A DNA stretch of 64,000 nucleotides from NCBI GenBank assembly GCA_036936605.1, contig JAUPFV010000004.1:298014009-298078008 (forward strand), written 5' to 3'. The notes under the pieces were generated by a model. It made no database searches. It was given only the letters and a program-made list of their open reading frames with translations, and was not told the DNA's origin. Source of the DNA: Limnanthes douglasii subsp. nivea (Eukaryota; Streptophyta; Magnoliopsida; Brassicales; Limnanthaceae). Positions 47,213-57,891 of this stretch are shown in pieces (the stretch's first letter is position 1; each line of letters begins with the position of its first letter). The translations under genes were made by a program, and so were the position numbers.

Positions 47213-47670
47213 TTCGGGAGTATCAAGAGCGGAGACTTATCGCCGAACCTGTGCTTGTTGTATGCTTATTCCTGCGCCTCAGATTCCGACCCATCTTCGG
47301 GCGAATTAATCTTTCCCTTTTCACTTCGGCTTAGGTCCGACGCCTTACAAACAGATTGGGACTTCCAGATGATATTCAGGTTGTAAGATCTTTATCATGG
47401 GCCTTGAATCAGATCGGTTTCTACCTTCTTTTGGGCTTTTCTCGTGGGCCTTTCTGCGCTGGGTCGATTCCGCTTAGGGGTTATGACGGTGAAGGCCCAT
47501 ATCGTCAACTGGTTCGTAGAGGGCTGCTTAGGTAGGCTTTTGTCAGAAGGCGATGGACACGTGTCGCCAACCCTAGGGGTGCGTCTTTTCCAGACTAGGC
47601 TCTTAGGGAGACTCTTCGTCTTCCCGCTGTGCTTTTGTCGATTGGTATTCTCCGATCATTCATCCTCACC
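47213..47670. other. E5 3' region between PPT and antisense promoter
   Basis: No gene is seen. It is GC-richer than the flanks and belongs to the E5 3' end. Confidence 0.5.
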
Positions 47671-47753
47671 TATAAATACCCCCAGTCCTTAGTCTCTCTC
47701 AGAGGTGTTCTAGAGAGAGAAAGTGCTGCCAGATCATTTCTAGAGAGAGATAG
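47671..47753 (+). promoter_or_regulatory. Promoter module of the E5 antisense gene
   Basis: CCTATAAATACC (from 47671), then GTTCTAGAGAGAGAAAGTG (47707-47725) and a second TTTCTAGAGAGAGATAG (47737-47753). The ATG follows at 47793, about 121 bases after the TATA box. Confidence 0.65.
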
Positions 47754-47792
47754 CGTTTATCAGACCCGATTTAGCCCTGGGATGCTTGTTTT

Positions 47793-50431
47793 ATGAAACC
47801 AAAATATCTGAAGCAAACACCCGCAAAGAAGAAGAAAAAGCCTGAGTGGAGTTTTGAAGAGTGGTCTAGCATCGGAGACCGAGCTGAAGAATATCATCGC
47901 GCCGGATTAATCTGGGGGTCTAACTCCAAGCCTTTTACTCCCGCACCGCTTCCTCACGACCCTGTCCTAGCTACCCCGATCCCTGCTGAGTCTTTCCTTC
48001 TACCCGATCCTCTTGTTTCTCTATCGCCCGGGATTAGTCTTTCCCCCGAAACTGTTATCATTTCTTCCAGCAGTAGTTCTTCTGATTCCCTCGCAGTTAG
48101 TTTAGAAAATCCGACCCTAATACCGGTTAATCCGCGCGTTTCTCCATCTCCGCCCCTTCCCCGACGCACTCGGAGAATCAAGTTCTTGACCATGGGAGAA
48201 AGCAGTCCTCCTTCGTCTCCCGCGGGAGGTAATACTCTTGAAATGGTCCAGCTTACTCCCTCAATTCGAGGGTATCGGACCGGTACTAATACTGCGGTAA
48301 CTTTTCTAGGTTTACCTAAGCGTCATCTGACGCCAGAGGAACTGGAGGCAGCGCTTCGGGCCCAGTCAGTAAACGCAGCTGAGCCTTCCACTTCTCGGGT
48401 ACGTGCATCGGACCCGAACATTGCTACTGCCCGGAGCTCCGACCAGGCCTCGAATCCCGATGCTGGGGAGTCAGAGGTGGATATTGCGCCCGCAGAAGTA
48501 TGCGTTGCCACTGTTAGTAATGCTGCCAACCCTCCGGAGGATCCTCTGCCCGAAGAAGTTGAGGCTACCATTACCACTCCTTACTTCAGTTGGCTTAAGG
48601 CGAAGAACGTTGTTTCTCTTTATGAGGGGAAATACCTCTATTTCCCAGAGTCTGACCATAAGGATCTGCTGATCCGATGGGGAATTCCCGAATGTGTCAA
48701 TGTTCGGTTCCCGGTCCCCGAGGAGACCCCCGTTCACGTCCGATCTAGGGAGATTGTGGTATTTACCGAGCTGTTCAACTGGGGGCTGCGCTTTCCCCTA
48801 GACCCCGAGATCGCGCTTTACTTCCGAACTCTCCAGATCTGCCCATCGCAGCTGACGCCGAACGGCTGGTACACTCTCATGTCCTGCATAATAGCTTCCC
48901 GTCTTTCTGGTCGGGTTATGCCTATGGAGGAATACATTGCTGTGTCGGGTTTATCCAAGTCTCCAAAGTCCCCGTTCTTCTACTCTTCTTTGGGGAACAA
49001 GTTGAAGGTCGTTAATGACTTCCTGGAGGGGGACAAAGGCTGGAAGCATCGGTTCGTGTTCCTGAGCGGGTGTTGGGAGAACGGTCTTCCTTACTCCCCG
49101 CAGAATAAGAGGCAACTTCTCCGCACCTGGGTTCATGACGGTACTGCTCTGATCTCCCTTTATATATATATATATATATATATATTTTAATATCGATTCC
49201 TCGTGTAGTGTCGAAGGAATGGTTGCAAGGTCTGAAAAAGGACTACCGCAAAGCCGCTGGGGTTACGTTCGGGGTCCTGAAAGCTTATGCTCCGGCGCAC
49301 TGGGGTCGGGCTATGCATCGGACCTTCATTGATACAAACTTAATCATGAGTAACCTCTGGCGTTGCTCATCCGACCCTCTCACCATCGAGCAGCTTCGAC
49401 AGCCCCCTCCCTTGGAGGATGTCATCGCGAAAACCGACGCCCCTGGATCGCAGCTATACTTGCCCAAACGCAACAAGGCGCCTAGCAAGCGTCCGAAGCC
49501 GGATGATGAGGGGGAGGAAGATGCAGTTGTGGTTGTTGGCGATCTGCCTCGGGAGGAGGCACCCGCGACGGAAGTGGCAGAGGCTAGTCAGGACCCGGCG
49601 CCCGTGCAGAAGAGGAAGGCTCGTGCTGATGCTGATGAGACTAAAGCAAAAAAGTCCAATCACTCAAAGGTAGAGAGCAAACCGAGTGATGGCACGGGGG
49701 TTGTCTCTAAAAGTCTAAAGCTGTCCGATCAGGACGATGGTGCGAGTGATATTCCACTGGCGGACCTTGTGGAAATTCCCGATGATGTGGAGCCCCCCAG
49801 AGCATCGGAGCCGACTGCGGCCTCGTCGAGTGGCGTGAAGTATCCAGTGCTGTCCATGCTTGGAGGTCCGCACACATACCAGCTGCGGGGATCAGACGGT
49901 CTGGCGCTATCCTTGTACAACTTGCTTGTTCCCGTAGCCGAGAAGGAGCGTCGGGCGACTGAACTGAGTCAGCAGCTGGCTTCTGCAGAGGGAAAAATCG
50001 TCAGCCTGACCGGGGAGCTGGATAAAGCCAAGACGGCTCTTGCAACGGCGGAGGATCGCATTTCCGAATTCGAACGTGCCGCAGAGGAGGCGAAGAAGAC
50101 CACGGAGGAGGCGAAAAGGGCCGCGGAGGAGTCGAGGAAAGCCGTGGAAGACCGCGCTGCTGCTTTGGCTTCAGAGGTTCAGAAGTTAAAGTCTTCTAAT
50201 GTCGCCTTCGCAAATCGGTGTAGGCAGTGGGCGGATAAAGAAGCTGCCGACGCTAAAGCTGCGTACGTGCTATCGCTCCACAACCGCTTCCCCGACCTTC
50301 AACTCGGGTCGATGTGGTTGGACGTGCCAGAAAAGGACCGGCCCGAGGGGGTTGACTGCGGGGTGTCAGAAGAATCCGACGATGATGAGGAGGATGATGA
50401 GGAGGACGAGGAGAAGGATAATGATGAGTGA
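47793..50431 (+). CDS. E5 antisense ORF (aORF), intact, 856 residues, one intron
   Basis: Exon 1 is 47793-49140, intron 49141-49208 (GTACTG...GTGTAG, 68 bp), exon 2 49209-50431; phase is kept. No stop or shift interrupts it. The N-terminus is basic (KQTPAKKKKKPEWSFEEW). The core lies at about residues 280-445, with WGIPECVNVRFPVPEE, NWGLRFPLDPEI, CPSQLTPNGWYTLMSCIIAS and FVFLSGCWENG. Exon 2 has LYLPKRNKAPSKRPK, a long alanine/glutamate coiled coil (about residues 700-790), FPDLQLGSMWLDV, and a tail of D and E. The core resembles Pfam PF04195 'putative gypsy type transposon' (from memory). Function is unknown. Its intactness beside a pol with stops is notable. The nearest alternative start is none: an upstream ATG at 47782 opens only a short frame. 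Confidence 0.85.
49161..49186. repeat. (TA)n microsatellite in the E5 aORF intron
   Basis: About 12-13 TA units make up much of the 68-bp intron. Read without splicing they would encode alternating Y and I before a stop. Confidence 0.95.
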
Positions 50432-50659
50432 CCCAGAAGTGGGGTTCTCTGCTGTTTTTTTTTTGGTTTTGTCAGTCGTACATCTTTTGGGGGCCACGGG
50501 GCCCCCTATCAATATTCCTGTTGCACATTTTTACCTTTGCTTTGGGGGCCACGGGGTCCCCTTTTAATATATTAATGTTCTTGGTTATATCTTTTCATAA
50601 ATTGTGATCTGTGTGATGTATCAACAAAATGTTGGAGTAGTTCGGGGGCCTACAAAGGC
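50432..50659. other. 3' UTR of the E5 antisense gene
   Basis: Two GGGGGCCACGGGG-CCCC stretches (near 50488 and 50544) form a small repeat. No gene is seen. Confidence 0.5.
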
Positions 50660-51095
50660 TAAAAAACCCCTTTATGGTCTGTAGACCGATATGGAATTGA
50701 AGAGTCTGCCAAATGGTCGGGACGAACACATGTAGATCAGTAAACTGAAAAACCCATTTAGGTTCTGTAGATCGATGTGGCATCGAATATTCTCCCAAAT
50801 GGTCGGGAAGAACATATATGTGGATCAGTAGACTGAAAAACCCATTTAGGTTCTGTAGATCGATGTGACATCGAATACTCTCCCAAATGGTCGGGAAGAA
50901 CATATATGTGGATCAGTAGACTGAAAAACCCATTTAGGTTCTGTAGATCGATGTGACATCGAATATTCTCCCAAATGGTCGGGAAGAACATATATGTAGA
51001 TCAGTAGACTGAAAAACCTATTTAGGTTCTGTAGATCGACGTGACATCGAATATTCTCCCAAATGGTCGGGAAGAACATATATGTAGATCCATTA
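50660..51095. repeat. E5 tandem repeat, 88 bp x 5
   Basis: Units contain CCATTTAGGTTCTGTAGATC, GATGTGACATCGAATATTCT, CCCAAATGGTCGGGAAGAAC and ATATATGTGGATCAGTAGAC. The first unit is degenerate; the last four are nearly identical. It sits between pol and the antisense ORF. Minus-strand open frames of 77-102 residues here are by-products of the repeat. Confidence 0.95.
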
Positions 51096-51210
51096 ATATT
51101 AATATGAACAGACGCTGTCCAGCTCGTCAGCTAATCAAGGTCGTAACACCTCAACATTTGGAAGGCAAAAAATGTTTGATTAACGTAATCGGGTGGTCGG
51201 GTGTTTTGTG

Positions 51211-51262
51211 ATGCCTCGTTAAAACCTCCTCGCGCCACCGAGGTAGGAAAGAGTGCATCCCC
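51211..51262 (-). promoter_or_regulatory. Conserved post-pol noncoding block, E5 copy
   Basis: Minus strand GGGGATGCACTCTTTCCTAC, then CTCGGTGGCGCGAGGAGG, then TTTTAACGAGGCATC, starting 43 bases after the pol stop. Confidence 0.78.
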
Positions 51263-51304
51263 AACCGATACAATTAAAATGCGAATTGAAATACAAGTTT
51301 GTTA

Positions 51305-54300
51305 CTATTCTAAATACAATTTCAAGTGTTCGATGTTCCATGGCAGCCTCAAAAGATGTCCGAGCCAATTCCGCAGGCGGTATGTTCCGTGCTTCACTTT
51401 CTCAACGACTTCGTAGGGTCCTTTCCAATTCGGGGCGAGCTTACCGAGGCTTTTATCCTTGGTGTGGAGAAAGACGCGCCTGAGAACCTTGTCTCCAACC
51501 TTGAACTCCCGACGGCGGACTTTAGAAGCATATCGACTTCTCATCAGTGTCTGATAGTGTAAAGAGTTCAACTGGGCCCGGTTACGCTTCTCTTCTACGA
51601 GGTCAAGTTCGAGCCGTCGATTATCGTCGTTCGCTTCCTCCGCATAAGTACCGACCCTGAAAGACGGGAAAATGGATTCCGCAGGGGTGACCGCGTCCAT
51701 TCCATATACTAAAGCATAAGGCGATTCTTGGGTAGCTGTTCAGGGTGTGGTTCGGTAAGCCAATAGTACCTCTTGCAGGTAGTCAGGCCATTTTCCGGCC
51801 TTTCCCTCAAGATTTTTTCTGAGGCCCTCCAAAATGGTTCGGTTGGTTACTTCAACTTTCCCGTTTGCTTGAGGATGGAAAGGAGCCGAGAAGCATTGTC
51901 TGATCTTATGGGTGGTGCAAAATGCTTTCATTTCTCCACTATCGAACTGTGGTCCATTATCCATAGTTAGCCTTTGCGGTACCCCGAACCGACAACATAT
52001 GTTTGCCCAGATAAATTTGATGATATCTTTGGTCTTAGTGGCAGACAAAGGGTCGGCTTCGACCCATTTGGAGAAATAATCTACTGCCACAACGATCGTC
52101 TGCCGTCCCCCCGACGCCATTGGTAGTGGTCCGACCAGGTCGATTCCCCTTCGGTCAAAGGGTAGTCCCTCGGATATGGATTCTAGGGCAGTCGCGGGGA
52201 CATTGATAGCGTTGTCGAACCTTTGACATGTGTCGCAGGTTTTGACTATGAGCCGCGCATCCGCCGCTATCGTCGGCCAATAGAACCCTGCGAGGAGAAT
52301 TCGCCTAATTAGGGCCTTGTACCCGCAATGTGCTGCGCCCTCACCATCATGCAGTTCGGACACAATTATTTGTGACTCGTTAAACCCCAAGCACCGAAGT
52401 AGTGGACGACTGAAAGACTTCTTGTATAATACATCCCCCAAAAGGATGTATCCCCGAGCCTTATTGCGTACTTTCCGGGCTGAAGCACTATCCACGGGGA
52501 GCCGACCCTCAGCTAGGAATGTGATAATGTCCCGCCGCCAATCCGAGGTTGCCACCGAAGAGATCTGACATGCGATTTCAGGTCGATTGTCTAACTCATG
52601 ACGTTTGATAATAGACGGGTTTTCTTGTTCGGTCACTCAAGGGTAGTTGCTAGAGCAGGAAATCGTTGCCAAAGAATCCGCGGCTGTGTTTTCACTTCTC
52701 GGGACGTGTTCGTAGGTGATCTTGTCAAACGAGGCAGCCAGGATCCGAAGTGCTGCTAGGTATTGTACCAAATGTTCCTTCCGAGCCTCCGCACTCCCCG
52801 AAGCTTGAGTTATCAAAAGTTGGGAATCACTGATGAGGCGTACTTGCCTTGCCCCGCACACCTGCGCTAGCCGCAGTCCTGCCAAAGCGGCCTCGTATTC
52901 TGCTTCGTTGTTTGAAGTATGGAAACCAAATCGGACGGCTTGGAGCATGCTAACGCCCGAAGGGGTAGTGATCTGTATTCCCGCTCCGCAGCCACCGACG
53001 TTCGCTCCCCCGTCTGTTCGGACAACCCATTCGCCCAGTGTGGCTTGTTGGGGTGGCACCTCCCGATCGGGTCGTTCGGAATGGAACTTTACCGAAAAGT
53101 CGACCAAAGCCTGGCCTTTGATAGCCCTTCAAGGTTCAAAGTTGATGTCAAAATCTCCGAGCTCTACCGACCATTTAGACATTCTCCCGGACATGTCCGG
53201 TCGCTGAAAAATATACTTGAGGGGAAATGATGTTCGAACCACAATAGGGTGAGCCTGGAAATAAGGGCGCATTTTGCGCGCTGCTGTCACCAGGGTGAGT
53301 GCCAATTTTTCCAATTTTAAATACCGAGTTTCCGCATCCAGCAAGCTTTTGCTCACAAAGTAGACCGCCGTGGGAGCCGGTCCTGATTCACTAATTAAGG
53401 CCGCACTGACCGCGAAGTCTGTAACCGCGATGTAAAGGAAGAGTGTCTCGCCCGCTGCGGGCTTAGTCAGAAGGTTCGGGGACGACATGTATCGTTTGAT
53501 TCCCAAGAACGCCTTGTCACATTCGGAGGTCCATGCAAATTTTTTTGCTTGTCTTAAGAATTGAAAAAAAGGAGCGCACTTGTCAGAGGAGCGGGAAATA
53601 AATCGGTTTAGGGCAGCCAGACGCCCTGTTAGGATCTGTACTTCCTTGATGCTCCGGGGCGGAGTCATATCGGTGAGGGCTCGTAGTTGTGCAGGATCTG
53701 CTTCAATCCCTTTTCGCTTACGAAGAAACCTAGGAACTTTCCTGATCGGACTCCGAAGGAACATTTCTCCGGGTTTAGCTTGAGATTTATCCCTCGCAGG
53801 TTGTCAATGGTTTCCCCGAGGTCGACAAGATGGGCTGAGTCCACGCTGCTTTTTACCAACATATCATCAATGTATACCTCCATATTTCTTCCGATCTGAC
53901 CCTCGAATGTTTTGTTGACGAGCCTCTGGTATGTCGCGCCAGCATTTTTCAGCCCAAAGGGCATTACTTTGTAACAATATAATCCCCGACCCGTGATGAA
54001 CGTGGTACTCTCTTGGTCCGCGGCGTGTAATTTGATCTGATTGTAACCGGCGTACGCATCCATAAACGACAGAAATTTGTTACCCGATGTCGAATCTACC
54101 AGCTGGTCGATTCTCGGCATTGGGAAAGGATCTTTCGGACACGCCCGGTTAAGGTCGGTAAAATCCACGCACATTCTCCATTTCCCGTTTTTCTTTTTGA
54201 CTAGAACGGGATTAGAGATCCACAATGGGTAACGTGCCTCCTTGACGTGTCCGACGTCGATCATTCTCTCAACTTCTCGCAAGATAACGTCTGCTTTGTC

Positions 54301-54603
54301 TGGGGAAAAGGCCCGACGCTTTTGGGAAATTGGTCTGACATTTCTGTTGATAGTTAGTCTGTGAACGGCAAAAGATTCTGGTACCCCGGTGACATCTCCC
54401 GAGCACCATGCGAACAGGTCTAAGTTCTTCCGCAGGAGGTTCAGCAGTTGTTCCCTTAGGTTTGGTGAAAGGCATACCCCGATCCGTAAAGACTTTCCCG
54501 CAGCGAATTGGTACTGTTCGCATTCCTCGTCTGTTGTCAGATGGCTTGGAGCTTCCCGAGGGTCATCAACGGGTAACGACCCCGGGGGTAGCCCCCTTAA
54601 TTG
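51305..54603 (-). pseudogene. E5 pol: RT, RNH, aRNH, integrase, with few lesions
   Basis: The frame continues that of gag-PRO after a TAG (54606-54604). RT (about 54310-53640) has KNGKWRMCVDFTDLNRACP and an intact YIDDMLVKS (near 53870). One lost G near 53710 shifts the frame at the SEKGIEADP site. First RNase H: 53520-53240. TGA at 53131-53129. Second, archaeal-type RNase H: VRTDGGAN, SNNEAEYEAALAGL, SDSQLL (53050-52650). TGA at 52639-52637 replaces the W of YPWV. Integrase: ELHDGEGAAHCGYKAL, CDTCQRF, GIDLVGPLP, MDNGPQFD, GKVEVTN (52380-51840). TGA at 51742-51740, then the C-terminus to NIEHLKLYLE (51305). No chromodomain. All stops look like single transitions. Confidence 0.9.
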
Positions 54604-57153
54604 CTATTCTTGAGCTTGAACCATCTCTTGGTCCTTCTTAGGTGCTAATGCCACCCGGTAACATTCCCGCGCCGCTTTCTGGCTGCTCCGGACCACGCCC
54701 ACGTTGTTTCCAACCACGTATTTTAAACACTGATGGATCGTAGAAGTTACTGCATGCATGCGCGATATCCATGATCGGCTAAAAATGGCATTGTGGGAAG
54801 CCGGTGCGTCGACTACCACGAATAAAACCGTGACCTCTTTCTTGAAAGGGCCGCGGCCCAACTGTACTGCGCCTTCAAACTCTCCTATAACGTCGGCTGC
54901 TGACCCAGTAAATCCGACAATGGTTCGGTCCGACCGAACAATCGTTGGCGGTGTTCTAAACTTGGCAAAAGTAGATGCGAAGATGATGTTTGCCGAACTC
55001 CCGGTGTCCACCAAGATGCGCCGAACCTCTTCTCCCGCAATAGCAGCCCCAATTACAATGGCGTCCTCATGGGGTCCGGCTATATCCCTCATATCGTCGT
55101 CGTCGAAGTGCAAAATCGGCGAAGGGGGGCTTCTGGTTTTGAAGCAAGTTCGGGCTTCCAACTGAGTGGTTAGGTTGACAATGTGCCTTTTCCTGGAGGA
55201 ATGCGTAACTCCTGCCATAGAATCTCCTCCAAAGATTGTCAAGGATTCGAAGAAATCACAAAGGCCTCGCACGTTACCGATGCTCTCCTCAACTCCCTCC
55301 TCGATGATCCCGATAATGTTGCGGGTGGCTTCTGGGTCGAGATATTCAATGGAGACGTCAAACTGGTCGGTAACCTCAGAGATGGCCATGGTTATTTCGG
55401 ATTTTGGTACCACCACGACTTCTTTCGAGGTCGCACCTTGCTGTGCCTTCTTTACATACTCCAGAAGGTTTCCGTGTTCTATTAGGATCTGTATTTCTTT
55501 TTTCAAGGCAATGCAATCCTTCGTATCATGCCCAACGTCCTCGTGATAGCGACAATAGCGATTATTTTTTTGCTCTCGAGGCGTCGGAATTGGGAAAGGT
55601 CTTCGGTACATTCCGCTCCTCTTGGTTTTCTCGTAGATTGACGCCACACACTCCGTAAGGTCCGCGAAGTATGCAAGTCGGATCCACTTGTTAGACATGG
55701 GTCGCGAAGTCGTCTGACTAATTCCCTTCGGTTTCGGGCTGGTTAAGATCGAAGGCTTGCTTGTCACAGGAGGGCTCGGGTGTATCGTGCTAACCGGTTG
55801 GGCCGCCCTTGCGTAATCCGATAGGGTGCTCTGCCTTATTACCACCGACGCTTGGGTACTTTGCTGAATCTGTGCGGCCAATTCAGAGGCTTCGGTCTCT
55901 TCGATCAATATCTGCTTTTCTATCTGTGCTAGTAGTGCGGAAAACGTGAATGCTTGTTTCTTTGTCAATGCTTGCTTCATTGGTCCGGGGAGCAGACCCA
56001 AGCGAAACACTGTCAAGGCCACGTTTTCTTCGCAGTGATCTAGGTCGGTTTTCGCGTCGATGAATCGCCGGGTATACTCTCTGAGGCTTTTCCCTAGTTT
56101 CTGCCTGCAATTCATGATGGTATCTCCGTTGGCTTGGAAGCTTTTACTTCCTACGAAGTGCTGCCTAAACATTGTCCAGAACATCCCGAAGTTCCGAATA
56201 CAACCCTGCGGTAAACGGTTGTACCACTTAGAGGCTCGGTCCTTGAAGGTCATGGAAAAAGCTCTGCACATGAGTTTGTCATCGTTGTCGAAACTCAGCA
56301 TGAAGTTTTTGAAGGCCTCCAAATGGTTATCCGGGTCCTTCTTCCCGTCGTACTTTTCTAGTTTAGAAATGTCGAATCGCTTCGGGAGTTGTCCCGCGAG
56401 TATTTCGTCGGACAGTGGGGACGCCCTCCAATTGACTTCGAACTCACACGTTCCTCCCCCGAGGCCTTCTGTCTGAATTCCATAGAGTCCCTCAGCTCCC
56501 GGGCTGATAAACTGGCTGCTAGTTCGGTAACCGTGGTTCTGACTGTTTGATGGCTGCCATGGCACAGGTGGCAAGGCTGCCCGATCTTCTCGACTAGCGG
56601 CACGCATTTCTTCCTTCTCAAAGGATACTGGGGTCTGCTTATTAGTGCTCCCCTTCTTATATTCCAGAGGGTCTGCTCTGGGTCCTCGGAGGCGTCGGGA
56701 ACGACTTTTTTGCGTGCGCTGGACCCTTTCCCGTCGCCGGTACTCTCTGCCCGAAGAGTCATCCGAGGGGTAGTCAACCGTTGTACCACGATGATCCTCC
56801 GGGTACCTCCGAGCCCTAGCGGTTTGCTCGTCATCGGGGTGAGGTTCTCGGTAATACCTAACAGGTCGGGCTTCGATTCGCGGACCAACATCATGGCCTG
56901 CTACCTCCCGATCCTCCAAAATAGGTTCTTTGCCTTTTCCTTCCCGAACCCTTTTCTCACTTAGTTCCCGCTCTCTCTCTTCCTTTAACTTAGCAATATC
57001 TTCAAGAAGCTGTTTTCGCGTCATTATTAAGGTCGACCGTTTGTTCCGACCCCGGTCGTCGCACTCCCGACCAGGGGCTTCCTCTCCTCCCGACACCGAG
57101 ACGGCTCAGACGACTTCTCTTCCGACCCTCTCTATCACAGCCTCGTTATTCAT
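54604..57153 (-). pseudogene. E5 gag-protease ORF, one early stop
   Basis: From ATG 57153 (MNNEAVIERVGREVV) a TGA follows at 57108-57106, after which the same frame is open for 830 codons to the TAG at 54604. Gag has a KEERERELSEKR coiled coil, a basic linker, the core LEKYDGKKDPDNHLEAFKNF to FVGSKSF (about 56370-56140) and the knuckle CRYHEDVGHDTKDC (about 55555-55514). The protease has ILVDTGSSANIIF (near 55010, intact). A downstream ATG (MTRKQLLEDIAKL, 57024) could restart translation past the TGA. Gag forms particles; the protease matures the polyprotein. Confidence 0.88.
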
Positions 57154-57209
57154 CCCGCAAAATATGATTTTCTAAAGAACAAAAGATTCCTTTTTTGGTA
57201 TCACCCGAT

Positions 57210-57227
57210 TCCCACAGACGGCGCCAA
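57210..57227 (-). promoter_or_regulatory. E5 primer-binding site
   Basis: Minus strand TGGCGCCGTCTGTGGGAA next to the 5' LTR, identical to E2, E4 and M1. Confidence 0.85.
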
Positions 57228-57557
57228 TGATGAGATAATAATGGACTAGGAGAATATATCGGATCTTGTGTCAGATGTGACTAGAGAGAGAAAATCTAGA
57301 GAGAGAGAGAAAGAGAATATATTGGAATAATCAAAAGTCCCCACCTACCAAGCAAGTGGGTCACCTTTTATATTACAACAAGGTGGGCCTGATTGAGGCC
57401 TTAGTGGGTTGTCCATACATTATGATGACGCCCCTACGTTAATTCTAAGTTTACACACTGGTCCCTGAGAGATCCTAAATTCCTTATTTATTACATAAAA
57501 AGCCGTCTATCACAATTAGGCCCTCGTCATTTACATAGGTAAATTCCTCCCTCATCA
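57228..57557 (-). repeat. E5 5' LTR (330 bp)
   Basis: Same length as its partner; differences are at three sites (two C/T near 57391 and 57409, one near 57507). Confidence 0.96.
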
Positions 57558-57562
57558 ATCCG

Positions 57563-57830
57563 GACAGGACAAAAGTAAAGAAATAACTAAACACTTTTTT
57601 TACTAAGCTATGTGCTAATCAGCTTAATAAGTAAATGGGTACTTAAATTTGAACCGGTTCCATAACTTGACCCGAACCCCTTTCATTAATGAGAGTAATG
57701 AACATTTAATACAATCAGCCAGCTCAAATCTTTCACTACTTCACACTAAAACATTTAATACTCTCTACACTTTCCAAAACACTGGAAAAAATTACCCTCA
57801 GCTCAAAATAAACCTCACTAAATTGGCGAC
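57563..57830 (+). repeat. E6 5' LTR, second part
   Basis: It runs from the E5 target site to about CCTCACTA before the PBS. The exact end is uncertain by a few bases. Together with 46785-46868 the LTR is about 350 bp. Confidence 0.65.
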
Positions 57831-57833
57831 CAC

Positions 57834-57851
57834 AGTGGGAGGAGAAGGTGC
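57834..57851 (+). promoter_or_regulatory. E6 primer-binding site
   Basis: TGGCGACCACAGTGGGAG. It differs from the E2/E5 site; the first seven bases fit a plant tRNA-Arg 3' end, the rest poorly. A different primer tRNA is likely. Confidence 0.65.
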
Positions 57852-57891
57852 CTGAATCTAGCATTCAAAACCAACAGAAAGACCTGTTCGG

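Larger units (their letters stand above)
46869..57557 (-). mobile_element. E5: young, nearly intact Tat-lineage retrotransposon with intact antisense gene
   Basis: Two 330-bp LTRs (46869-47198 and 57228-57557) differ at only three sites, all transitions. The target duplication is ATCCG (46864-46868 and 57558-57562). Minus-strand order: 5' LTR, PBS, gag-PRO-RT-RNH-aRNH-IN (57153-51305), conserved block, 88-bp repeats, antisense ORF (plus strand), PPT, 3' LTR. Gag-pol keeps one frame apart from five stops and one single-base shift. At an assumed 1.3e-8 substitutions per site per year, 3/330 gives roughly 0.35 million years. It lies in the 5' LTR of E6. Confidence 0.96.

Noticed and set aside
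47793..50431. The antisense gene as an independent host or DNA-transposon gene
   Set aside because: It recurs at the same place and orientation in five LTR elements, always inside the LTR boundaries, so it belongs to the retrotransposons.
50595..51079. Minus-strand open frames of 77-102 codons in the E5 88-bp repeats
   Set aside because: They are copies of the same repeat unit read in different frames and have no independent support.
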